A DNA stretch of 64,000 bases. It comes from Sphingomonas bisphenolicum (GTDB taxonomy: Bacteria > Pseudomonadota > Alphaproteobacteria > Sphingomonadales > Sphingomonadaceae). Positions 46,328 to 55,135 of the stretch are shown here, in pieces. The translations under genes and the position numbers were made by a program. The first letter of the stretch is position 1; the number at the start of each line of letters is the position of its first letter. The stretch lies in NCBI RefSeq assembly GCF_024349785.1, contig NZ_AP018818.1, positions 618,501 to 682,500 of the forward strand, read 5' to 3'. The notes beneath the pieces were generated by a model. The model was not told where the DNA came from. It made no database searches and saw only the letters and a program-made list of their open reading frames with translations.

Positions 46328-46349
46328 ATTCTAAATTAGAATGATTATT
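46328..46349. promoter_or_regulatory. putative TetR operator, copy C
   Basis: ATTCTAA-A-TTAGAAT (46328-46342) is a perfect 15-base palindrome. On the minus strand 46334-46349 reads AATAATCA-TTCTAATT, almost identical to copy A (AATAATAG-TTCTAATT). Ends 48-55 bases upstream of the receptor ATG. Confidence 0.65.
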
Positions 46350-46397
46350 GTTATTCGAAGCGCTGGCAAAGCCAGCCGGTAAAATGGGGAGGATAGC

Positions 46398-48722
46398 ATG
46401 AAGCTTTTTCTGAGCGTCTCGGCTTTGGCCATGACGGCATCTGGCGGATCGATGACAGCATATGCGGCTGACGAGGTTCAGCAGTCCGCAGCGGCATCTG
46501 CAAGCACCGACACCGCCCCAGGAAGTGCCGACATCATCGTCACGGCGCAAAATCGTCAGCAGTCGGTGCAGGATGTGCCGATCGCGATTTCCGTGATATC
46601 AGGCGATCAGCTTGCCGCAGCGGGGGTAACCGACGTTGCGTCTGTCGAAAAAATCTCACCGTCACTCCAGATTACGAGCGACACGACCGCGACCCGCGTT
46701 ACCGTGCGCGGCGTCGGTACGTTGAGCAACGGGGAAAGCCAGGACCAGTCGATAGCCGTCAATATCGATGGCGAATATATCAATCGCCCAACGATCCTGA
46801 ATGCTGCGACTTTCGATATGGAGCGTGTTGAAGTGCTGCGTGGCCCGCAAGGTACGCTGTATGGCCGCAACTCGACTGGCGGTGCAGTCAACTTCATCAC
46901 GCGAAAGCCCGGCAAAGATTTTGGCGTCAATGCATCGGCGACCTATGGCAATTATAATCAGGTAATCGCTCAGGGCGGCGTCGACGTACCCCTTGGTGAC
47001 ATCGGCGCTATCCGCGTTGCCGGCATCTATTCCGATCGTGACGGCTACAACAAGCACAACAACACATTCCTGGACCTGCCGCAGTTCACTGCACGCACGG
47101 GAAATCGCAGCGGCGATGATCATACCTGGGGTGCCCGCGCCACCCTCCGCCTGACGCCGACGGACGGGCTGACCATCGACGCGACCTACGAACATGCGGA
47201 ACAGAAAATCATTCCCGCTTCGCAGGCATACGCTAATATGAACCTTCCGGGCAACGCGCCCGGCGCAAACTGTGAGTTGAACGGCTATGTTGAGGTTGGG
47301 CCGACCACACCCGGCGTCCAGTGCATTCCGCAAAACACCTCTTTCCTCGCCAAAATCAATCGCAACACCTATGATGCGCCACTGACGGGCCTGGGTATCT
47401 TCAATCTGCAGTCCGATGCCATTCGAGGTCGCTTGGCCTATGAATTCGGCCCGGCGACCCTGACCTACACCGGTGGTTATCGCACCACCCACACCGACGG
47501 TCAGTTGGGCCTCGGTCCCGCCTATGTCAGCAAAAATTGGGGCAGCGGCGTCAAGACGCACAGCCATGAGCTTCGCCTGAATGGGGATGCTGGCGGCATT
47601 CAGTGGCAGACCGGCATTTTCTACTTCAACGAAAAGCAGGAAACCGACACCGGACTGTACAATCCCTTCATCGGCGCAAACGGCAGCTACATAAATTATT
47701 TCCGGCGGCCGACGACTAGTGAGAGCTGGTCGGCATTTGGTCAGGTCGAAGTTCCGTTAACCGAAACGCTGACAGCCGTGGGCGGGCTGCGCTACACCAA
47801 GGACAAGCGCCATGCGGTGTTTAATAATTATGGCTTCCGGTTCAATTCCGGACTGGTCGAGATTACGGCCCCTGCGGCCAGCCCACTCAATCTGCGCTAC
47901 AAGGGTGACCGCTTCAACTATCTGGTCGGCTTGAACTACAAACCCAATGCCGACACGTTGATCTATGGCAAAATGTCCACCGGCTACAAGGCAGGCGGCT
48001 TCGATGCTGTCGGCACTTTCAAGCCGGAAACCAACACGGCTTACGAAGGTGGCATGAAGCTCAACTTCGGTCCCGGCTCGCGACACCAGTTCAATATCGC
48101 AGGCTTCTACTACGACTATAAGGATCTTCAGAACGACGTCCTGCTGGATGCCGCGTTGGGCGCACAGACCTTCAATTCGGGTAAAGCGACGATTTATGGT
48201 GTCGAGGCGGAAGCCGTCATACAGTTGTCGGACAACGACCGTTTCAATGCGACGTTCAACTATCTATACGCAAAATATGACGAGTTCATCGCATCTTATG
48301 CGGTACTGAACCCGGCCAATCCGAACCAGACGTCTCTGCTGATCGCCGACAACCCCGATCTGGCTGGCAACCGCCTGGCCCAGACGCCGAAATTCGTCAT
48401 CGGCGTTGGTTATGAGCATATTTTTGATATGGGTTCTGCCGGAACTATCACTGCCAATGCTTTCTCGCGCTTCAAAAGCGATTACTTCACGAGCTTCTTC
48501 AATTACAACGACTCGCGCCAAACGGCCTACACACAGAGCGATTTGAGCTTGGAATATAAGCCGGAGAACGGGAAATTCGGCGTGCAGGCCTTCGTCCGCA
48601 ATCTGGAAAATGAACGTCCACTCGCTTTCGCCAGCTACATTGCGGCAGGCCCGGACGACATCTACAACTTCCAGTTCGGCGCACCGCGCACATATGGTGT
48701 GCGGGTGTCGGTCAACTTCTGA
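46398..48722 (+). CDS. TonB-dependent outer-membrane receptor of the C-glycoside locus
   Basis: 774 aa. The signal peptide is about 1-24 (ending AYAAD). A TonB-box-like ADIIVTAQNRQQSVQDVPI is followed by a plug with VRGVGTLSNGES, RVEVLRGPQGTLYGRNS and TGGAVNF, and a barrel ending in YGVRVSVNF with terminal F. A shared operator motif precedes it and a strong terminator follows. It is the obvious outer-membrane uptake route for the glycoside substrate of the neighbouring operons. Confidence 0.92.
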   Translation: MKLFLSVSALAMTASGGSMTAYAADEVQQSAAASASTDTAPGSADIIVTAQNRQQSVQDVPIAISVISGDQLAAAGVTDVASVEKISPSLQITSDTTATRVTVRGVGTLSNGESQDQSIAVNIDGEYINRPTILNAATFDMERVEVLRGPQGTLYGRNSTGGAVNFITRKPGKDFGVNASATYGNYNQVIAQGGVDVPLGDIGAIRVAGIYSDRDGYNKHNNTFLDLPQFTARTGNRSGDDHTWGARATLRLTPTDGLTIDATYEHAEQKIIPASQAYANMNLPGNAPGANCELNGYVEVGPTTPGVQCIPQNTSFLAKINRNTYDAPLTGLGIFNLQSDAIRGRLAYEFGPATLTYTGGYRTTHTDGQLGLGPAYVSKNWGSGVKTHSHELRLNGDAGGIQWQTGIFYFNEKQETDTGLYNPFIGANGSYINYFRRPTTSESWSAFGQVEVPLTETLTAVGGLRYTKDKRHAVFNNYGFRFNSGLVEITAPAASPLNLRYKGDRFNYLVGLNYKPNADTLIYGKMSTGYKAGGFDAVGTFKPETNTAYEGGMKLNFGPGSRHQFNIAGFYYDYKDLQNDVLLDAALGAQTFNSGKATIYGVEAEAVIQLSDNDRFNATFNYLYAKYDEFIASYAVLNPANPNQTSLLIADNPDLAGNRLAQTPKFVIGVGYEHIFDMGSAGTITANAFSRFKSDYFTSFFNYNDSRQTAYTQSDLSLEYKPENGKFGVQAFVRNLENERPLAFASYIAAGPDDIYNFQFGAPRTYGVRVSVNF

Positions 48723-48735
48723 TCTATAAATAACT

Positions 48736-48767
48736 GCCGCCGCACCCGCTACGGTGCGGCGGCTTTT
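48736..48767 (+). terminator. rho-independent terminator after receptor gene
   Basis: A perfect 11-bp GC-rich stem (arms 48736-48746 and 48753-48763, 6-base loop) is followed directly by TTTT, 14 bases after the receptor stop codon. Confidence 0.85.
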
Positions 48768-48894
48768 GCTATTCGGCCTATGATCATTACAGGCCGTCCA
48801 CTTTCTTCCGCGCCGCGCGACCATGTTGGCAACGCGATCGACTTACCTGCCTAGCCCGTCTGTTGTCACCGCCTTTGCAGACATGGTACCCGCC

Positions 48895-49423
48895 ATGCGT
48901 CCAAACAATCATTCTAGTGTAAACCGTCGCTCATTGTTTGGTGGAGCGCTTGCCGCCGCGCTTATGACGGTCCACGCATCGGCGGAACAACAGTCAACTG
49001 TTGCTGATGCAAAAACGACAACATCAAATCAGGTGACATTGGGCTTGCGTCGCTATCAATTGGACCTTCACGGAGGACATGTACGTCAACATGGCCTTCC
49101 CGCCAGACGCCGAGGTCCGCGTCCTGGCGACAGCTTATGGCTACGCCCCCGCAAAAGCAGCGCCGAAATATTTCGAGTGAGTCTATATCTCAGAAAAGAA
49201 GGTGATGAAGGGCATCAACGCCAGCCATCCACAAATATGGTTGCAGGATTACCGCAAAGGCCGCGTGTTCTCGATCACGTTGGGCTACGGACCCGACACG
49301 CTGATGTGTGACGGCGTTAAAACGCTGTCGATGCGACGAACCGAATTCGCGGCAACCGGGAAAGTGAGGTTGGCGCCGTTCGACAAGGCTAGAGAACTTT
49401 TAGCACCGGACAATTTCCGATAA
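48895..49423 (+). pseudogene. decayed ThuA-like gene with internal deletion
   Basis: From ATG at 48895 the frame gives a Tat-like signal region (NRRSLFGGALAAALM) and then leaves ThuA sequence. A second frame gives EDMYVNMAFPPDAEVRVLATA from about 49070, and a third gives GINASHPQIWLQDYRKGRVF to the TAA ending at 49423. At least two frame changes and loss of about 150 residues of the middle are needed to explain this. Homologous to the ThuA remnant at 29065-29427. Confidence 0.75.
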
Positions 49424-49440
49424 TAAAGAGAGGCTTTGAT

Positions 49441-50382
49441 ATGATGCGGTCAATCGTTTTTGCAGCCATCGCGTTAAGCTTGTCGATACCTGCAATGGCA
49501 GCCAAACCTGCGGTATGGAATCCGCCTAAGCCCACGCGGCTGCCAACCCCTTCCGAGCCGACCGCGATAGCGCTTTATGGAAATGCGGCGCCGGGTTCGG
49601 AAAAGGCAACGCAAAAAGAGACTTGGGAAAGTGTCGCCGACGATTATTGGGTCCGCAATGTAACGAAGCCCACGATAACGCCATTTTTCCCAAAAGCGGC
49701 AAATGCGACCGGTGCAGCGGTGATCGTGGCACCCGGAGGCGGGTTCGAATTCCTGTCGATCAAGAATGAGGGCACGCGTGTCGCGCAAGCGCTGGCAGAT
49801 CGCGGCGTTGCGGCTTTTGTTCTTAAATATCGCGTATTGCCGACGCCGGAAAACAACGCCGAATTTATGTCAGCGCTCACAGCCCGGATTGGCGCGCCCG
49901 GTGATGAACGGGCGAGCAGTGCCCGGATTGGTTCTGGGGTCGAACGTGCTCGCCCCGATGCGCAGGCCGCGCTGCGCCTGATCAGGACCAATGCGGCAAA
50001 ATGGGGCATCGACCCCAAACGTATCGGCATCCTCGGCTTTTCCGCGGGCGCATTTACGACCATGGCGACCGCATTGGCCGACGCGCCTGGCGCGCAGCCC
50101 GACTTCATTGCACCTATTTACGGAGCAATGATCGCCGTCACACCTCCGGCCAAGCCGCAACCGATGTTTGTTGCGCTGGCGGGTGACGATCCGCTGTTCG
50201 GCCATCAGGGCTTTGGATTAGTCGAAAGCTGGAAAAAGGCAGGCGGGTCGGTCGAACTGCATTTCTATTCAGGCGGCGGCCACGGCTTCGGGGCGAGTAA
50301 GAGAAATACGACAAGCGATATGTGGTTCGACCAGTTCATGGACTGGATGAAAGCGAAGGGCTTCTTAAAGCCGAAACAATAG
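49441..50382 (+). CDS. exported alpha/beta hydrolase, BD-FAE / acetyl-esterase-like
   Basis: 313 aa. The signal peptide spans about 1-20 (ending AMAAK), so it is periplasmic. The oxyanion GGGFEFL, nucleophile elbow GFSAGA, acid region AGDDPLF and H in GGHGFG match its paralog at 32338 throughout. Differences include a 20-residue insertion-like region around ERASSARIGSG. It follows the ThuA remnant by 17 bases and ends before a terminator. Confidence 0.83.
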   Translation: MMRSIVFAAIALSLSIPAMAAKPAVWNPPKPTRLPTPSEPTAIALYGNAAPGSEKATQKETWESVADDYWVRNVTKPTITPFFPKAANATGAAVIVAPGGGFEFLSIKNEGTRVAQALADRGVAAFVLKYRVLPTPENNAEFMSALTARIGAPGDERASSARIGSGVERARPDAQAALRLIRTNAAKWGIDPKRIGILGFSAGAFTTMATALADAPGAQPDFIAPIYGAMIAVTPPAKPQPMFVALAGDDPLFGHQGFGLVESWKKAGGSVELHFYSGGGHGFGASKRNTTSDMWFDQFMDWMKAKGFLKPKQ

Positions 50383-50391
50383 CACATAGTG

Positions 50392-50427
50392 ACAGGGCGC
50401 GCCGTACTGCGGCAAGCCCTGTTTTTC
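50392..50427 (+). terminator. rho-independent terminator after the esterase
   Basis: ACAGGGC (50392-50398) pairs with GCCCTGT (50416-50422), followed by a run of T. The loop is long (17 bases), so confidence is moderate. Confidence 0.6.
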
Positions 50428-50651
50428 GTTCAATATTCGAACGTCTCGCTCATCGTCCGATACGGCTCCGACGGGCGTGCTCCCATCGCCCGGTAGGTGT
50501 TGTTGAGAACAGTGACGGGCGTCGGCCTTTGGCATGAGCGCTGGCTCGCCGGACTCTGCCAGAGCGAACGGGAACATGGTTTCGGTGGGCATAACCCAAC
50601 CCGTCATCAACCCGTTTCGCTACGTCCTTCAACTCATCACCCGAGTTGATC

Positions 50652-51274
50652 GTAAGCGTGGCCTGAGTACCGCTATGCGGCTTGAGCGACGTCTTGCTCG
50701 CTCGGATGCCAATTCCACGGCATGAGCTCATCCCAGCGAGTAACGGGCCAGTCGCCAGCGATTTTCTCGATGACATCGGCTTGCTTCTGTCCTGGCGATG
50801 CCGGCGGCGTTGGTCAGGCGGCTGCCCGCGTAACTCTTCCTCGATCCGGTAGAGAGCGGCGATCCGATCCAGCAGGTTGCTGGTCAACGGCGTCGGGCTG
50901 GTGGCGTGGTTCTCGAATATCTTGCGCCGGAAATGCGCCCAGCAGGCGACTTCCTGGATGCGGTTGCTCCTGTAGAGCTTGTCAAAGCCAGCATAGGCAT
51001 CAGCTTGCAGCAGCCCGGTAAAGTCCTTGAGCCCGCTTTGCGGGTGGATGCCGCTGCGGTCGGGGGTGAAGCGATACCAGGTCAGCGCGGGCGTGGATGC
51101 GCCAGCGGCACGATCATCGACGACATAGGCCCAGAGCCTTGCCTGGACCGTCTTGCCCTTGCCGGGCATCAGCATGGGCACGGGCGTGTCATCGACATGG
51201 ATCTTGCCGGCCTTGATCCCTTCCTCCCGGATGCGACTGACGATCGGATCAAGCAGATGTGCGGCCTGTGCTGC
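50652..51274 (-). pseudogene. older IS66 tnpC, 3' part, with internal deletion
   Basis: GTAAGCG at 50652 matches the IS66 right-end repeat. Minus-strand reading from 51274 gives tnpC C-terminal sequence (DPIVSRIREEGIKA, DDTPVPM, CWAHFRRKIFE). This jumps after RRRHRQDRSK to ADVIEKIAGDWPVTRWDELMPWNW in another frame, a loss of about 120 residues. The upstream half continues at 53778 on the far side of an inserted IS66. Confidence 0.8.
51267..51274. repeat. 8-bp target duplication, left copy
   Basis: TGTGCTGC, identical to 53778-53785, directly flanks the intact IS66 element. Confidence 0.9.
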
Positions 51275-51388
51275 GTAAGCGGGGTCTGACGGCCGCCTTG
51301 CATGCCGGGCATTCGCCGGGATGATTGCCGCTCTTTGAGCGGGGTGGCGGGTGTCGGACGAGATCGGGGATTCAGCGAGCTGTGCAGC

Positions 51389-51420
51389 GACTACTCATAC
51401 GAGCGGTCGTATGAGTAGTC
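51389..51420. repeat. perfect hairpin covering the tnpA start codon
   Basis: Arms 51389-51402 and 51407-51420 (14 bp, perfect) with a 4-base loop. The ATG proposed for tnpA (51411) lies in the right arm. No T-run follows, so it is not a terminator; it may limit translation of tnpA. Confidence 0.7.
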
Positions 51421-51794
51421 GGATAGAAGTCGTTAGCCGGGTGTCGGGCCGGCGGCGCTGGACGGTGGATCAGAAGCTGGCCGTGCTGCGGGATGCATTT
51501 GGCCCGGAGGGCTGCGTGCGCGCGGCCTGTGAACGCCATGATGTCGGCAGCGGATCGATCTACACGTGGCGGCGACAGGCGATGTCCGGTGAACTGGCCG
51601 GGGTACGCAAGCCGATCGAGCCCGTTTTTGCGGAGGTGCAGATCAGCGAGCAGCCAGCCTTGCCCGCCCCAACGCTCGCGGCGCGCAGCGGCAGCGTGAT
51701 TGGCATCGAGCTGCCGTCAGGTATCAGGGTGAGCGTGGATGCCACGGTCGATGCCGATGCCCTGTCGCGGGTGATCGGTGTCCTGACACGATGA
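51411..51794 (+). CDS. tnpA: IS66 accessory transposition protein TnpA
   Basis: 127 aa from ATG at 51411; an upstream GTG at 51351 would give 147 aa. The helix-turn-helix region RRRWTVDQKLAVLRDAF to GSGSIYTWRRQ (about 14-55) is the IS66 TnpA (IS3-OrfA-like) signature. Overlaps tnpB by 4 bases. Needed with TnpB and TnpC for full transposition in related IS66 elements. Confidence 0.9.
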   Translation: MSSRIEVVSRVSGRRRWTVDQKLAVLRDAFGPEGCVRAACERHDVGSGSIYTWRRQAMSGELAGVRKPIEPVFAEVQISEQPALPAPTLAARSGSVIGIELPSGIRVSVDATVDADALSRVIGVLTR

Positions 51795-52138
51795 TCCCGC
51801 TGCCACCATCGACGCGGATATTCCTGGCCTGCGGCGCGACAGATATGCGCAAGGGTTTTGACGGCCTTGCCGTGATGACGCAGCAGGTCCTGGAGCAAAG
51901 CCCGCATTCCGGCGCGCTATTCGTCTTTCGCGGCAAGCGCGGCGATCTGGTGAAGCTGCTCTGGTATGACGGCCAGGGCATGTGCCTGTTCTCCAAGCGG
52001 ATGGACCGAGGGCGCTTTGTGTGGCCGTCGACGAAGATGGGGTCGGTGGTGATGACCGCAGCCCAGCTTTCGATGCTATTGGAAGGCATCGACTGGCGGC
52101 GACCGGAACGCACTTTCACCCCTTCATTGGCGGGGTAA
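51791..52138 (+). CDS. tnpB: IS66 accessory transposition protein TnpB
   Basis: 115 aa, normal length. The signature RIFLACGATDMRKGFDGLA and GDLVKLLWYDGQGMCLFSKRM are diagnostic. This small IS66 TnpB is unrelated to the RNA-guided TnpB nucleases of IS200/IS605. Overlaps tnpA by 4 bases. Confidence 0.95.
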   Translation: MIPLPPSTRIFLACGATDMRKGFDGLAVMTQQVLEQSPHSGALFVFRGKRGDLVKLLWYDGQGMCLFSKRMDRGRFVWPSTKMGSVVMTAAQLSMLLEGIDWRRPERTFTPSLAG

Positions 52139-52171
52139 AGCGCCCATTTTCTGGCACTTTTATTAGCATTT

Positions 52172-53752
52172 TTGCTGCTGATCTGCTATGTAAATGCAGT
52201 GTCGGACCCAGGCCTTTCCACCCCTGATAAAGACGCTCGGATCGCCGAGCTTGAAGCCGCATTGGCCGCCGCCCATGCCGATATTTCCGCCCGCGACATC
52301 CTGATCGACACGCTGCGCGTGCAGATCGCGCGCCTCAAGCGGATGCAGTTCGGCAAGTCGTCTGAGAAGCTCGATACCCAGATTGCTCAGCTTGAGCTGG
52401 CCCTTGAAGAGCTCGAAGGCGAGGCCATCGTCGCCGCCGCGCGTCGAGGCGATCCGGTAGCCGTCGATCGGCCATCACCGGTTCGGACGCTGCCAGCTCA
52501 TTTGCCGCGCGAGGAGCAGCGGATCGAGCCCGATCAGGGTAACTGCACCTGTCCCGACTGCGGCGGCGCGTTGCGGCCGCTGGGGCAGGATAGCGACGAG
52601 ATGCTCGATGCCGTGCCGGTGCAGTGGCGCGTCGTTCGGACCATCCGCCCCAAGTATAGCTGCCGGTCCTGCGAGAAGATCGTGCAGGCGCCCGCGCCGG
52701 TAAAGGCGATAGCGCGGGGCAAGGCGACCTTCGGCACGCTGGCCCATGTCGTCGTCTCCAAGTTCGACCATCATCTGCCGCTTTACCGTCAGGCCGAGAT
52801 AATGGCCGCCCAAGGCATCGAGATCGACCGCTCGACGCTGGCAGGGTGGGTCGGGCAAGCATCCGTGCTGCTCGACCCGATCGTCAGTCGCATCCGCGAG
52901 GTCGGACTGACGGCTTCAAAGATTCACACCGACGATACGCCGGTCCCTATGCTCGATCCGGGACGTGGCAAGACGGCAACCGGCAGGCTCTGGGCCTATG
53001 CCGTCGACGATCGCGGTTCTGGTGCGACCTCACCGCCGTTGGTCTGGTATGAGTTCACCACCGACCGGACAGGCGCACATCCCCAACGGCAGCTGGCCAG
53101 TTTCACCGGCTATCTTCAGGCGGACGGCTATGCCGGATACGACAAGCTCTACGACACCAACCGCGTCACCGAGGTCGCCTGCTGGGCGCATTTCCGCCGC
53201 AAGATATTCGACATCCACGCGACCAAGCCGACACCGCTCACCACTGATCTGCTGGAACGCATCGGCCAACTCTATGAGATCGAAGCAGAGGTTCGCGGCC
53301 ATCAGCCTGATATCCGACGACGAAGCCGACAGGACCGCACCAAGCCATTGATCGACGAACTGCACGAGGCGCTCGACGATGCGCTGCGCCGTCTTTCGCC
53401 CAAGTCGGAGATGGCCAAGGCGATCGCTTATGGCCGCAAGCGCTGGGTCGCGCTCACGCGCTTCCTCGACGATGGCCGACTGGAGATTGATAACAACATT
53501 GCGGAGCGCGCCATGCGCTGCGTGGCCCTGGGCCGCAAAAACTGGCTGTTTGCAGGATCAAAGGCGGGCGGTGATCAGGCCGCTGCCATCTACTCCATCA
53601 TCGAGACTGCCAAGCTCAATGGCCTCGAACCGCAGGCCTACATCGCCGATGTCATCGCCAAGATCGCTGGCGACTGGCCTGCCGCGCGCTGGGATGAACT
53701 CATGCCTTGGAACTGGCAGCCAGATCAGCAACCGATCGCCGAAGCCGCCTGA
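52172..53752 (+). CDS. tnpC: IS66 transposase TnpC
   Basis: 526 aa from a TTG at 52172; an in-frame GTG at 52199 is a good alternative giving the common VSDPGL start. A coiled region IAELEAALAAAH precedes the zinc-finger-like CPDCGG and CRSCE pairs and the DDE domain: D in HTDDTPVPM, D in LQADGYAGYD, E in NNIAERAMR. Complete, 33 bases after tnpB. Confidence 0.93.
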   Translation: MLLICYVNAVSDPGLSTPDKDARIAELEAALAAAHADISARDILIDTLRVQIARLKRMQFGKSSEKLDTQIAQLELALEELEGEAIVAAARRGDPVAVDRPSPVRTLPAHLPREEQRIEPDQGNCTCPDCGGALRPLGQDSDEMLDAVPVQWRVVRTIRPKYSCRSCEKIVQAPAPVKAIARGKATFGTLAHVVVSKFDHHLPLYRQAEIMAAQGIEIDRSTLAGWVGQASVLLDPIVSRIREVGLTASKIHTDDTPVPMLDPGRGKTATGRLWAYAVDDRGSGATSPPLVWYEFTTDRTGAHPQRQLASFTGYLQADGYAGYDKLYDTNRVTEVACWAHFRRKIFDIHATKPTPLTTDLLERIGQLYEIEAEVRGHQPDIRRRSRQDRTKPLIDELHEALDDALRRLSPKSEMAKAIAYGRKRWVALTRFLDDGRLEIDNNIAERAMRCVALGRKNWLFAGSKAGGDQAAAIYSIIETAKLNGLEPQAYIADVIAKIAGDWPAARWDELMPWNWQPDQQPIAEAA

Positions 53753-53777
53753 TCTGCGGCCTCCAGCCCACGCTTAC

Positions 53778-54098
53778 TGTGCTGCCCAGCCTGCCAGCGT
53801 CGATCGGCCGATATCGAGGCCTTGTGCCGCCATCATCTCGGCCTGGCGATAGAGGGGGAGATGATGATCGAACTTGGCGACGACGACATGGGCGAGTGTG
53901 GCGAAGCTGGCCTTGCCCTGGGCAATCGCCTTTACGGGCGCCGGGGCTTGCACGATCTGCTCGCAGGATCGGCAGCTATATTTAGGACGGACAGTGCGGA
54001 TGACGCGCCATTGCACCGGCGCGACATCGAGCATCTCGTCGCTGTCCTGCCCGAGCGGGCGCAGGGCGCCTCCACAGGAAGGACAGGTGGGTTGGTAA
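53778..54098 (-). pseudogene. older IS66 tnpC, 5' part, N-terminally truncated
   Basis: Minus-strand reading from about 54098 (TCPSCGGALRPLGQD) through MLDVAPVQWRV, CRSCEQIVQ and HHLPLYRQAEMM ends at the inserted element and resumes at 51274. The first about 90 residues and the left end are missing. The first 8 bases (53778-53785) are the target duplication of the younger IS66. Confidence 0.8.
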
Positions 54099-54192
54099 AT
54101 TCCGCCTGCTTTCCTCTGATCCCCTACGTCCGATGCCGAAAATGCATGATGTGTAAACTCTGGCGCCTATTCCATATCCTGATGACTGGCGT

Positions 54193-55116
54193 TCAGTCGT
54201 AGATCGGCCGTAATTCGTTATCAAGGTAATAGCGCGTCAGCGCCATCGAAGCGAGCAGGTCCGGCGAGCCATCATATTCGATAGACATCCAGCCCTTGAA
54301 GTCGTGCTGCTTAAGCAGCCGATAGAGGCCCTTCAGATCAAGTTCGCCCTGGCCCGGCTCCCAGAACCAGCGTGTACCGTCATCGGTGATTTCGGGATCT
54401 TGGGCATAGCGCACGCTGTCGGGCTGCTTTGCAGAAGCCGTATCCTTGAGGTGAAACGTACTGATGCGTTCATGATAGTCGCTGTAGAACTTCAGCAAAT
54501 CTTCGCCCATGATCGCGATCTGCGCGGCATCGATGCAGTAATGTACCAGCTTCGGATCTGTCAGCTCGATCAGTTCACGATGGTTCGGCAGATTGATCGC
54601 GCAAAAGAACTCATTATGCAGGCCGATTTTTACCCCGTTATCGGTCGCATAGCGGCCGATCTCGTTCATTACCTTGGCACATTGCTGCACCTCTTCCCTG
54701 CTTAAAGGCCCCGTTCCATAATAATTCTGGGTCGGGCAGGTGTTCATATAGGTGCCACCGAACTTCACGATCGTGTCGACGGCCTCGCGCCCGGAGCGAA
54801 CGGCCTCCTCAAAATGATCTTGTGCATGGGAAGCATGTGCGCCGTGGAACATTCCAATCACGCTCACGCCGCGATCTTTTGCGAATTGAGTGAAATTTTC
54901 AGGCGAACCGAACAGCGGCAGGATATCCGCCAAGTCCCAGGGCGCGATTTCGATCCCGTCAAAGCCAAGTGCAGACTGGTATTTCAGGATATGATCCCAA
55001 CTGGAATAATATGCACTATTGGTATTGTCTTCATAGTAGAATTCGCGAAAGTTCTTGATCTTCCGATATGGAATTGCTTTCCAGTGGGCCATATTGGCAT
55101 AGCGAATATTTGACAT
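54193..55116 (-). CDS. sugar phosphate isomerase/epimerase family TIM-barrel protein
   Basis: 307 aa. Family metal-ligand blocks: E in GLHNEFF, D in CIDAAQIA, H in STFHLKD, E in SIEYDGS. GQGELDLKGLYRLL is the usual C-terminal signature. No signal peptide. It follows, on the same strand, a related broken gene 20 bases upstream. Function unknown; the family often works on keto-sugars with Gfo/Idh dehydrogenases, but none is adjacent here. Confidence 0.83.
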   Translation of the reverse strand: MSNIRYANMAHWKAIPYRKIKNFREFYYEDNTNSAYYSSWDHILKYQSALGFDGIEIAPWDLADILPLFGSPENFTQFAKDRGVSVIGMFHGAHASHAQDHFEEAVRSGREAVDTIVKFGGTYMNTCPTQNYYGTGPLSREEVQQCAKVMNEIGRYATDNGVKIGLHNEFFCAINLPNHRELIELTDPKLVHYCIDAAQIAIMGEDLLKFYSDYHERISTFHLKDTASAKQPDSVRYAQDPEITDDGTRWFWEPGQGELDLKGLYRLLKQHDFKGWMSIEYDGSPDLLASMALTRYYLDNELRPIYD

Positions 55117-55135
55117 CGCGGCGTCTCCGTCCGAC

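Larger units (their letters stand above)
51275..53777 (+). mobile_element. intact IS66-family insertion sequence
   Basis: 2503 bases. The ends start GTAAGCG on both strands and match at about 18 of 22 positions. A perfect 8-base target duplication flanks it, the usual size for IS66. It contains the complete three-gene set tnpA, tnpB and tnpC in the order expected. The intact frames and perfect duplication mean the insertion is recent. The target is an older IS66 tnpC copy of opposite orientation. Confidence 0.95.

Noticed and set aside
51791..52138. TnpB as an RNA-guided nuclease with an omega-RNA
   Set aside because: This is the small IS66 TnpB (115 aa), unrelated to IS200/IS605 TnpB; no guide-RNA scaffold is expected.
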